IMG/VR virus record: IMGVR_UViG_3300034168_000797
Span: 1-34,717 of that record
DNA: 34,717 bases
Origin: a virus
Reading direction: 5' to 3' (one strand)
Shown here in pieces: positions 28,985 through 34,717 of this stretch. How positions within the stretch are numbered: position 1 is the stretch's first letter; every line of letters starts with the position of its first letter. Below the pieces are notes generated by a model, which saw only the letters and a list, made by a program, of their open reading frames with translations, was not told the origin of the DNA and did not search any database. A program made the position numbers and the translations under genes.

Positions 28985-29430
28985 AGTGTTCTATATTTAT
29001 TTAAGTACTTTAGTGTTTTATTGCTTTTGTATCCTGCAGGACCGCCGCACCACATCCTGGCGAGTTCCTCATAAGTTGGGTACCTTCCGTTCTTCTGTGC
29101 AAAGGTATGACAAAATATGCCCATTGTCGCCCAGAAGACATGCTTTGATTTTTCAGCATTATACATATCAAAATGCGAATATCCTAATAGGTCTGTCATT
29201 CCAGATCCTTTAACGCAAATATTATAAATGCCAAACCTACCTCGCCCGGCATTATTTTCTCCCGTTATACTGTCAATGTTTCCGCTTTCAATCTGTCCAA
29301 TCTTCCGGATAAACTCGCTATCACAGGTATCTCTATAAACTATTACCTCTTTAATTATTACAGTTGGCTCAGCATGACTGCAGCCGTATAGGGTAAAGCA
29401 TAGTATTGTTAATCTGATTAGTTGTTTCAT
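28981..29430 (-). CDS. Lipoprotein with lysozyme/transglycosylase-like domain
   Basis: This encodes 149 residues. The signal peptide ends in the lipobox LYGC with Cys17, so the mature protein should be lipid-anchored. Residues 40-149 show a lysozyme-like pattern: catalytic Glu48 in KIGQIESGN, GRGRFGIYNICVKGSG, then RMWCGGPAGYKSNKTLKYLNKYR at the C-terminus. It probably cuts peptidoglycan from the inner face of the outer membrane or the outer face of the inner membrane. Acting in lysis, entry or superinfection exclusion are all possible. It is encoded with replication genes, far from the other two wall enzymes. Confidence 0.7.
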   Translation of the reverse strand: MKQLIRLTILCFTLYGCSHAEPTVIIKEVIVYRDTCDSEFIRKIGQIESGNIDSITGENNAGRGRFGIYNICVKGSGMTDLLGYSHFDMYNAEKSKHVFWATMGIFCHTFAQKNGRYPTYEELARMWCGGPAGYKSNKTLKYLNKYRTL

Positions 29431-29444
29431 ATTAATATTTTTAG

Positions 29445-29783
29445 TTATAATATTGCTCCGTTTTGTCTGTTTTCAGATACAAAAATAAGCTTTTTAACTT
29501 CTTCGATAATCCAATCCTGTTGCTCCGGATGAACAATTGCAAGCATTGCAATTATCTCTACTATTAAACCAACTGAATCAAAGCTATGCTCGTTTAATAA
29601 ATCTTTATTATCTTTTGTTGTAGGAAGGGATGCAAGAAAGTTTTTGTTAGCGTTTCTAAGATTTGAATATCTCATTTTTTGCATCTGCTTCATTTTGTCT
29701 GGCTCCAGCTGAGATATCGCAAATAGTGTTAAGTTCAAAGATGTAACGAGCAGATAGGCATTCATTGCTTTATAGTTGTCCAT
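29445..29783 (-). CDS. Hypothetical protein, 112 residues
   Basis: The protein is helical, starts MDNYKAMNAYLLVTSLNLTL and has a second hydrophobic helix near FDSVGLIVEIIAMLAIVHPE. Its start shares one base with the stop of the upstream gene. It may be a small helicase loader partner because of its location, but no family is recognised. Confidence 0.6.
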   Translation of the reverse strand: MDNYKAMNAYLLVTSLNLTLFAISQLEPDKMKQMQKMRYSNLRNANKNFLASLPTTKDNKDLLNEHSFDSVGLIVEIIAMLAIVHPEQQDWIIEEVKKLIFVSENRQNGAIL

Positions 29784-30607
29784 TATATTTCATGTTGTTT
29801 AATATATTCAAAAATAAGCCTTTTTGCGTAAATCCTACGAGCTGGCTCTGATATTATTTGACTTTCTATATTTTGCATTAAAAGATGCTTCGCTTTTCTT
29901 GCTTCAGTTAAATTGCTAAGATCTTGAGACATTTCGATAAGTTCTCTTTTTGCGATTTCTTTGCTTTCCTCCCAGATTCTTTTTTTAAACTCTGAACTGA
30001 CTTCGATCCATCCCTCAGAAACTGCTATTTCTGCATAATGGACCGGTACATCGTGCCAACTTTGGTAAAAATAGATTCCTTGCTGTATGCTGATAATTGC
30101 TGCTTCAATATCATTTTTAATTTTTTGCCGGGCAGAATTATTCCTCTCCTCTTTTTTTAATTCTGTATCATATTCCTTTTGAGCCTTATCCTTAAGATCT
30201 AAATATTTTGCAATTGTTTTATTCCTATGTTTTGTGTAAGCATCCAGGATATCTCCCAGAGTTGCAATAGACATTTGTCCAAAATAAGCTGTCATGTTTA
30301 CGCCGTCGAATTCGTTTGCTGCTGCCATCTGGAATGCGTCCTTAATCTCGCTTATCCCTAAATGTGAAAATTTAGCAAGTACAAATTTTGATGCTTCAAT
30401 AATTGTCTGCTTCATTATTTCGCCCTCTGACATTCCGCAGTAAAGCGTTGCACATATCATAATATTTTGAGCAAGTACTGGAGCAATACTTTGCTTTTCA
30501 AATTTGCGGATTGGCTGCAGATATCCCTCAACGATTTTCTTTTCCTTAATCGTTAAAGCCAAAATCGACGTCTCGGAGCTCGTTGAAATATTTTGCAAAA
30601 TTTTCAT
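29783..30607 (-). CDS. Putative replication accessory, helicase-loader candidate
   Basis: This encodes 274 residues and overlaps the end of the initiator gene by 62 bases. The central part ISEIKDAFQMAAANEFDG, then AYFGQMSIATLGDILDAYTK and HRNKTIAKYLD recurs in proteins of mobile elements of Bacteroidetes and resembles the loader family of phage SPP1 (G39P) in arrangement. The C-terminal half is charged and helical. No Walker motif is present, so it is not a DnaC-type ATPase. Function is inferred from the neighbour; the overlap suggests coupled synthesis. Confidence 0.5.
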   Translation of the reverse strand: MKILQNISTSSETSILALTIKEKKIVEGYLQPIRKFEKQSIAPVLAQNIMICATLYCGMSEGEIMKQTIIEASKFVLAKFSHLGISEIKDAFQMAAANEFDGVNMTAYFGQMSIATLGDILDAYTKHRNKTIAKYLDLKDKAQKEYDTELKKEERNNSARQKIKNDIEAAIISIQQGIYFYQSWHDVPVHYAEIAVSEGWIEVSSEFKKRIWEESKEIAKRELIEMSQDLSNLTEARKAKHLLMQNIESQIISEPARRIYAKRLIFEYIKQHEI

Positions 30608-31523
30608 CTCTTTTTGTTTTAAATTGATTATTTGAATTTGTTTGCTGTTTGTTTTGCTGCTCGACTTTTTTCATGTCAATAAAAGTACCTTGCCATCCAT
30701 TTGCAACGGCTGTCTGTATGCTATCTAAGACTATTAACTCGCCGTATGCTTCTATCTGATCGCTAAACTGGTTTACTTTTGTTAGCAGAGACTTTTCCGA
30801 CTTAAATGGCTTATTAATTTCTTTCCTGTACTCTATGAAATTTTCAACAGCTCTGATGATTGCAGTAGTAAAGTTGACCGGGTAAATTTGTGGGCTTTTT
30901 ACTTTGTCTGATTTTGGTTTTTTATATACGACAACGGGCAAAATCTCTTGAGTTGTTTTTTTATCATTTAAAGATATAATCTCTGGATCATTTTCTAAAA
31001 AAGAAAAATCTGTTTTTCCGATATTACTATCTATATTATAATCTATATTAATATCTATATTAATATCTATATTATTATCTATATTAATATGGTTATGATT
31101 TTCATTAGGCTGCCTAACAATATCCATAATACTGCCTTCGGGTTTTTTGTATGCTGCTTTATCTTTTTCATTAGACTGCCTTTCAATATTCGATATGCTG
31201 GATAAGTCTTTTTTTATGTCTGCATCCATATTTATTATAGGCATATCGTTAAGTAAATTTGTATTTACAGACAAATATCTTTTTCTGCCATCAAACTTTT
31301 TAGGTTCGAATAGAAGTCCAGATTTTTTTAATTTTGATATAATTCCTGAGCAGGAAGTCGGAGTTATTTGCACAAACTTTGAAAGGTATTCATTCGAAGC
31401 ATAGCATCCGACTCCATTGTCAAGCCCTAAAATTGTAACTATTAATATTTTTTCAGCCAGTGATAAATCTTTAATAAGAAATATATCCGCAGGTATAAAA
31501 ATACCTTTAAAATTTTCGCTCAT
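30546..31523 (-). CDS. Replication initiator with helix-turn-helix and internal iterons
   Basis: This encodes 325 residues. Residues about 15-90 are a winged helix-turn-helix as in phage replisome organisers (LSLAEKILIVTILGLDNG, then NEYLSKFVQITPTSCSGIIS and LKKSGLL). Residues about 145-165 are a low-complexity Asn-Ile-Asp repeat (INIDNNIDINIDINIDYN) encoded by five 12-base iterons. The C-terminal part (YPVNFTTAIIRAVENFIEYR, then AVANGWQGTFIDM) is a DnaD-like or helicase-recruiting domain. In lambda O and related systems the initiator binds iterons inside its own gene. The gene follows a promoter and structured leader at 31541-31665. It should bind the origin and recruit helicase. Confidence 0.75.
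   Translation of the reverse strand: MSENFKGIFIPADIFLIKDLSLAEKILIVTILGLDNGVGCYASNEYLSKFVQITPTSCSGIISKLKKSGLLFEPKKFDGRKRYLSVNTNLLNDMPIINMDADIKKDLSSISNIERQSNEKDKAAYKKPEGSIMDIVRQPNENHNHINIDNNIDINIDINIDYNIDSNIGKTDFSFLENDPEIISLNDKKTTQEILPVVVYKKPKSDKVKSPQIYPVNFTTAIIRAVENFIEYRKEINKPFKSEKSLLTKVNQFSDQIEAYGELIVLDSIQTAVANGWQGTFIDMKKVEQQNKQQTNSNNQFKTKRDENFAKYFNELRDVDFGFND
31029..31085. repeat. Five iterons inside the initiator gene, candidate origin
   Basis: ATCTATATT occurs on the plus strand at 31029, 31041, 31053, 31065 and 31077, exactly every 12 bases. The linkers are three AT bases. The region around it is very AT-rich, suitable for melting. The period keeps the reading frame. Confidence 0.85.
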
Positions 31524-31540
31524 GACTGTATTTTTTACAA

Positions 31541-31651
31541 TAAAAAAACCCGAAATAATCGCAGAGAGTAGGAGTTCTCATTGATTAAATCGGGTTAAAC
31601 CTTATTTTATGACTGTCGAATTTATAAGAGCTCCTACCCTTTTATAAATCC
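31541..31651 (-). ncRNA. Structured leader RNA with terminator before the initiator
   Basis: A transcript from the promoter at 31658 reads GTAGGAG (31637-31631), AACCCGA (31596-31590), CTCCTAC (31574-31568) and TCGGGTT (31553-31547), followed by five more T. The second and fourth segments form a terminator stem. The first and third pair across it, extended by CTC with GAG after a two-base bulge. This is either a pseudoknot or a switch between two structures. Control of initiator level by attenuation, or release of a free RNA of about 110 bases, would follow. It matches no riboswitch class that I know. Confidence 0.6.
31542..31596 (-). terminator. Terminator-like hairpin inside the leader
   Basis: AACCCGA/TCGGGTT form a perfect 7-bp stem on the minus strand with a 36-base loop, and T's follow at once. 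The long loop makes it weaker than the other terminators and open to control. It lies 19 bases before the initiator ATG at 31523. Confidence 0.6.
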
Positions 31652-31657
31652 TATACA

Positions 31658-31665
31658 CAAATATA
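31658..31665 (-). promoter_or_regulatory. Promoter for the replication transcript
   Basis: TATATTTG on the minus strand fits the -7 consensus. Transcription would start near 31651 and make about 130 bases of leader before the initiator ATG. It lies 11 bases past the stop of the gene at 31676. Confidence 0.6.
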
Positions 31666-31675
31666 GAATTATTTT

Positions 31676-32512
31676 TTATAATAGTAGCTTTTGCTGAGAT
31701 ATTTTTTTGCCTAAAATTTTAGGATAATTTTCTCGCTCTGAGTCAAATGATAACTTTTTTAGAACAGTCCCCTTAACAAAACAATTCCACGCCTTAATCA
31801 TAAAAATTGTCTTTAAAGTATTGTTTATTTTTTTATGACTCATCTTGTCTTTCATAAACGTATTTCTGAGCAAAAGCATTGTTCCATTAGATACGTTAAT
31901 GCCTGAACAAAGCTCATCCATAAATTTTTCAGCAAGATCTGGATCTATTTCTTTAAAAACTGAATAAAATCCTCCTATAAAACTTTTTGCTAATATTTTT
32001 GCAAATGATAAATACCAGTTATGCGATTTTTTACATACATCTTGCCACAATTTATCATTTTCATAATATTTTTCTAATAGTTGAGCATTAGTAAGTCTCA
32101 TGTTTTTTTGACCGGATGTAAAATGACCATTATTTATTAAATAATACGTTTGCATTATAGAAGGAATTGAGCTGTCATTTGCTATTCCATTAAGCTTAAA
32201 AACATCAGTAGCATTCCTTACGCAACCAGTATCAAGGACATCGCTTACTGATTCTTCAACTCCATAACAAATATCCATAAACACATGAGTATTTGCTTTT
32301 ATTATTGCGTAAAGTCGATGCTGTCCGTCTAAAACAATACCGGAGTTCGATATTTTTATAAATTCTGCAGTATCTTGCTTCCAGCGCCCGGCTAAAATGT
32401 CATTAGCATATCTTATCACAACTTCTGTTTTTACTCGTCTGTTGTTTATATTTCCTTCGAGCAATTCTTTCGCTCTTGAAGGGGTTATCAATTCTTTTTT
32501 AAAATAAATCAT
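31676..32512 (-). CDS. DGQHRL-motif protein (ParB/sulfiredoxin-like)
   Basis: This encodes 278 residues. The N-terminal 80 residues include VVIRYANDILAGRWKQDTAE and the motif GIVLDGQHRLYAI (58-70). This motif occurs in ParB-like and DndB-like DGQHR proteins of phages. After VSDVLDTGCVRNATDVFKLN the rest is helical (LLEKYYENDKLWQDVC) and without known motifs. A role in DNA binding, sensing of modified DNA or transcription control is possible. It is the last gene of the first early transcript. Confidence 0.7.
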   Translation of the reverse strand: MIYFKKELITPSRAKELLEGNINNRRVKTEVVIRYANDILAGRWKQDTAEFIKISNSGIVLDGQHRLYAIIKANTHVFMDICYGVEESVSDVLDTGCVRNATDVFKLNGIANDSSIPSIMQTYYLINNGHFTSGQKNMRLTNAQLLEKYYENDKLWQDVCKKSHNWYLSFAKILAKSFIGGFYSVFKEIDPDLAEKFMDELCSGINVSNGTMLLLRNTFMKDKMSHKKINNTLKTIFMIKAWNCFVKGTVLKKLSFDSERENYPKILGKKISQQKLLL

Positions 32513-32542
32513 AATATAAGTGTTTAAAAAGTGATTGTAAAA

Positions 32543-32998
32543 CTAAATTATTTTACTAAAAAATTCTTTAAGATCCTGAGTCATAACAACTCTCTGCAGG
32601 ATAGCCGCCGCCATCAACTGCTTCGTTAGCTTTTGCCGTCCGATATTACTTCCAAGATATCGCCTCGTCTCTGGTAGCAACTGAACGCATATTTTTCTCA
32701 GCTCTTGCAATTCTTTTGCCTGATATACATTCTTTAACCTACTCCAATTTTTGCAGTAAGCAGATAATAGCATAGAGGCGAGCTCTTTCTTATTGTACCT
32801 CTTTTCCTCGCCTTTTTTTGGCCTTCCCGAATCCATACCTGGCGAATATACTGCAATGGCCTCACTTGCTTCATTTGTAAGCATAACTGTAATTTTGCGT
32901 ATAGAATCATCAGCTTCTCTTTCCTGTAGCGTTGGGTTAGTTATTTTTTCGAGGGTACAATGTACAGCGTCAGCGTTTGTTAAAATTATAAATATCAT
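32543..32998 (-). CDS. Hypothetical basic protein, 151 residues
   Basis: It overlaps the ERF stop by ATGA. The middle (KITVMLTNEASEAIAVYS, then RPKKGEEKRYNKKELASML) and the helical C-terminus (ELRKICVQLLPETRRYLG) suggest a DNA-binding protein, perhaps ribbon-helix-helix like. No family is recognised. It may control early transcription or aid recombination. Confidence 0.55.
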   Translation of the reverse strand: MIFIILTNADAVHCTLEKITNPTLQEREADDSIRKITVMLTNEASEAIAVYSPGMDSGRPKKGEEKRYNKKELASMLLSAYCKNWSRLKNVYQAKELQELRKICVQLLPETRRYLGSNIGRQKLTKQLMAAAILQRVVMTQDLKEFFSKII

Positions 32999-33558
32999 AA
33001 GTTTGTTTCTATAAAATTTTTCTGCTCTTTTGTGAGCTCAAATAAATCTAAGTAATCATTCTGCCGCTCTGGGTTATTTATAAGCCATCCTAAGAGCTTT
33101 TGTAACTCGTCGATAGTATTTACCTTCTTCTTTGCTTTAAGTTGCACAGCCTTAATTTTTGACGTATGTGCATCGTCATCTGCATCGACTGAAATTCCAA
33201 GCAGAGCGCTAATAGCATATCGCTTTGCGTAGGTAATGCCTCCGCCGAGCTCTTGCAGAGCGTTGGTCCCCTTGTTTCCGCTCATTGGATGGAATGGCAT
33301 CTCGCTTTGTATGTACTGCCCGGAGACGTGATAAATACTTGTTACAAGGTATTCTCCAGCAAGTGCCTGGATAATGACCAGGCCATTTTTTGTTAGGATT
33401 GGACGAACTGTATTGAGGATATTGTCGAGCGTCAAATATTTGTTCCTCAAATGCTCGTTTTTTCCATCCTTCAATAACTTAGTATTTTGAAATTCGAGAT
33501 TAAAATTAACCATAGCGAGAATTAACTCGCTAAGGTTGTCTGTCTGTTTGTAGTTCAT
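32995..33558 (-). CDS. erf: ERF-family single-strand annealing protein
   Basis: This encodes 187 residues. The sequence YLTLDNILNTVRPILTKNGL (41-60) and the hallmark GGGITYAKRYAISALLGI (105-122) followed by DADDDA identify the ERF superfamily. It anneals complementary strands, and acts with SSB and the RuvC-like resolvase to recombine or circularise phage DNA. The C-terminal part (KKKVNTIDELQKLLGWLI) is helical. A terminally redundant, circularly permuted genome would need such a protein to circularise in a host without RecA help. Confidence 0.93.
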   Translation of the reverse strand: MNYKQTDNLSELILAMVNFNLEFQNTKLLKDGKNEHLRNKYLTLDNILNTVRPILTKNGLVIIQALAGEYLVTSIYHVSGQYIQSEMPFHPMSGNKGTNALQELGGGITYAKRYAISALLGISVDADDDAHTSKIKAVQLKAKKKVNTIDELQKLLGWLINNPERQNDYLDLFELTKEQKNFIETNL

Positions 33559-33584
33559 AAAAATAAGGTTTATAGATTATAGGA

Positions 33585-33995
33585 TTATCGGCGTGAATCA
33601 TAGTCGCTTTGATTTTTTACGTGATCATACCACATTTGGGCTTTCTGATCATCAGTATAGATTTGCTCTACCGGCTCAGTTGATTCTTCTACATCTGCAA
33701 GGATCTTCTCCCATTCAGATGTTATCAATCCGGCTTCTAACAACTCAGCCTCGTAAGCTGCAAAGCGATTGCGGCAATTGTCAATGATTGACAATCTACT
33801 TTCCCTTACATCCTGCAGAACTGTACTATGTACTACAATACCTCCGACAATCGTCAGCAAAGATGTACAATTGTTGTAATAAATATCAAAGTATTTTGAC
33901 GAATCATCTACTTCATAATAGAATCTTAAATTGAATTCGCATAGTGCAAGTAATTTCTTAGCTGTTTCGTACTGACTTTTAATAATAGCGCTCAT
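33585..33995 (-). CDS. Hypothetical protein, 136 residues
   Basis: This is the first gene after the repeated promoter at 34032. It is helical at the start (MSAIIKSQYETAKKLLALCE), with a middle hydrophobic strand (CTSLLTIVGGIVVHSTVLQ) and an acidic end (YTDDQKAQMWYDHVKNQ). No family is recognised. Its position first in the earliest-looking transcript suggests an early function. Confidence 0.6.
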   Translation of the reverse strand: MSAIIKSQYETAKKLLALCEFNLRFYYEVDDSSKYFDIYYNNCTSLLTIVGGIVVHSTVLQDVRESRLSIIDNCRNRFAAYEAELLEAGLITSEWEKILADVEESTEPVEQIYTDDQKAQMWYDHVKNQSDYDSRR

Positions 33996-34031
33996 AGTTA
34001 TAAGGTTTAAATAGTTAAAATATGTTTGTAA

Positions 34032-34055
34032 CTTGATACAAAGATAGAACTACTT
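34032..34055 (-). promoter_or_regulatory. Repeated promoter, copy 3
   Basis: This is identical over 24 bases to the copies at 10047 and 28188, with -7 element TATCTTTG at 34046-34039. It comes between the terminator at 34108 and the gene at 33995 and should start the recombination genes. Confidence 0.8.
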
Positions 34056-34099
34056 ATTATAATAAAAAAGCTTTTAACGATATTTATTTTCTATTCATA

Positions 34100-34131
34100 A
34101 AAATAAAATGCCGCTCATTGATGAACGGCAT
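34100..34131 (-). terminator. Terminator after the holin-like gene
   Basis: ATGCCGTTCA and TGAGCGGCAT on the minus strand (34131-34122, 34117-34108) form a ten-pair stem with one G-T pair and loop TCAA. A T-rich tail follows. It separates the late transcript from the repeated promoter copy 3. The plus-strand side also has seven T, so it may work in both directions. Confidence 0.9.
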
Positions 34132-34135
34132 TTTT

Positions 34136-34663
34136 TTATCCTTTTATTTTGCTTTGCAGATCTCTAATGATCTGGTCTTTTACTTCAATTTGTTGTTTCA
34201 TCAGATCTTTATGCTCCTTGTGTATCTCGTGAAAGTCTGTCAAGGTTTCTTTGTGTTCCTTCCTCAGCATTTCTGTTTCTACACTAAAGTGCGTCATCTG
34301 CTCTTTAATCTGCGTCTTCATGTTTTGCAGCCAGTACCAAAGTACAGCAACCACACCAAATTTCGATATGATTTCAAGTATAGTGTTTTCTATTCCGACC
34401 TCGGCGCCAGTGAAAAGAAATAGGCCGCTCAACGCAAGTACATCAGGTATCAAAGTTTTGTCCATTACATTAGTTTTGTATTCAACAAGTGGCAGATGTT
34501 TTACCCACCAAAAATCTATGTTTTTGTTATTTTCGATTTGATCTAAAGGAAGTATCCAATTGTTGTCAGCATCCTGCAAAGGCGTAAAGTATCTGTTAGG
34601 GGCATATTCCTGCCCCTCCAGTGCTTCTTTTTCATCATTGTCTAAGATTCCTACCTTTTTCAT
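34136..34663 (-). CDS. Holin-like protein (BhlA/UviB-like)
   Basis: This encodes 175 residues. The N-terminal part has YFTPLQDADNNWILPLDQIE, then NIDFWWVKHLPLVEYK, a motif that recurs at the ends of phage tail-gene regions of Bacteroidetes phages. Residues about 75-90 (IPDVLALSGLFLF) and 98-115 (ISKFGVVAVLWYWLQNM) are hydrophobic. The second is followed by a charged coiled coil (LRKEHKETLTDFHEIHKEHK), as in BhlA/UviB-type holins. It could export the amidase, which has no signal peptide. The gene overlaps the upstream partial gene by ATGA and ends at a strong terminator. Confidence 0.6.
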   Translation of the reverse strand: MKKVGILDNDEKEALEGQEYAPNRYFTPLQDADNNWILPLDQIENNKNIDFWWVKHLPLVEYKTNVMDKTLIPDVLALSGLFLFTGAEVGIENTILEIISKFGVVAVLWYWLQNMKTQIKEQMTHFSVETEMLRKEHKETLTDFHEIHKEHKDLMKQQIEVKDQIIRDLQSKIKG

Positions 34664-34717
34664 GCTACGATTTCAGCAGTATAGCCTAATTCTGAAAATG
34701 CAGTCCGCATATAAAGC
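34660..34717 (-). CDS. C-terminal fragment of a gene cut by the right edge
   Basis: Nineteen codons are visible, reading LYMRTAFSELGYTAEIVA then TGA, which overlaps the ATG of the holin-like gene. If the ends of the window are joined, this is the end of the tail-fibre-like gene at 1-989 (frame preserved, 348 residues in total). No motif of its own is visible. Confidence 0.6.
   Translation of the reverse strand, partial: LYMRTAFSELGYTAEIVA

Noticed and set aside
31021-31092. CRISPR array
   Set aside because: The repeats are 9 bases long at 12-base steps and have no spacers of CRISPR size; they are iterons inside a gene.
1-34717. Temperate phage or prophage
   Set aside because: No integrase, excisionase, repressor or host gene is visible. 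A repressor among the hypothetical genes cannot be excluded, but nothing supports it.

Overview
The window reads as a tailed bacteriophage of the siphovirus type that infects a Bacteroidetes host, probably in or near the flavobacteria. Three observations support this. The gene products match families seen mainly in phages and prophages of that phylum: the capsid, portal and connector set, the DUF5681-type small terminase, and the tail chaperone. Every convincing promoter carries the Bacteroidetes -7 element TAnnTTTG. Genes lack Shine-Dalgarno sites and start in A-rich contexts instead. All genes but one lie on the minus strand, so transcription runs from high to low coordinates. No integrase, excisionase or recognisable repressor is present.

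Layout in the direction of transcription. (1) 34.7-34.1 kb: the end of a tail-fibre-like gene, then a holin-like gene and a terminator. (2) 34.06-31.7 kb: a repeated promoter, a hypothetical gene, an ERF annealing protein, a hypothetical gene and a DGQHRL protein. (3) 31.67-28.3 kb: a promoter, a structured RNA leader, a replication initiator with five iterons inside its gene, a possible helicase loader, a lipoprotein with a lysozyme-like domain and a RuvC-like resolvase. (4) 28.2-26.8 kb: a second copy of the promoter and small genes including Gp157. (5) 26.37-26.77 kb: one plus-strand gene with its own promoter and terminator. (6) 26.3-20.9 kb: amidase, ParB-like protein, two glycosyltransferases (one interrupted by an in-frame stop), a conserved phage protein, a GIY-YIG endonuclease between short direct repeats, and the small and large terminase. 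(7) 20.9-10.1 kb: SSB, a tail chaperone with a -1 frameshift, tail completion genes, large tail proteins and a 1153-residue tape measure. (8) 10.07-6.75 kb: a third copy of the promoter, then a lysis and wall group (membrane protein, SPOR-like exported protein, glucosaminidase) and a cytosine C5 methyltransferase, then a terminator. (9) 6.67-0 kb: capsid protease, decoration-like protein, major capsid, tail-tube-like protein, a terminator, portal, connector and a tail-fibre-like gene that leaves the left edge.

The two edge fragments join in frame if the ends are linked, giving a 348-codon gene that runs by an ATGA overlap into the holin-like gene. The window may therefore be a whole circularly permuted genome of about 34.7 kb. 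The frame match alone has a one-in-three chance of being accidental, so this is not proved.

The most interesting biology is the combination of a cytosine C5 methyltransferase with a TET-associated-type glycosyltransferase and a second, broken glycosyltransferase. It suggests hypermodified DNA, yet no TET dioxygenase is visible. Also notable are the leader with a pseudoknot-like terminator before the initiator, the three identical promoters and the frameshift gene, whose second part has no start codon of its own.
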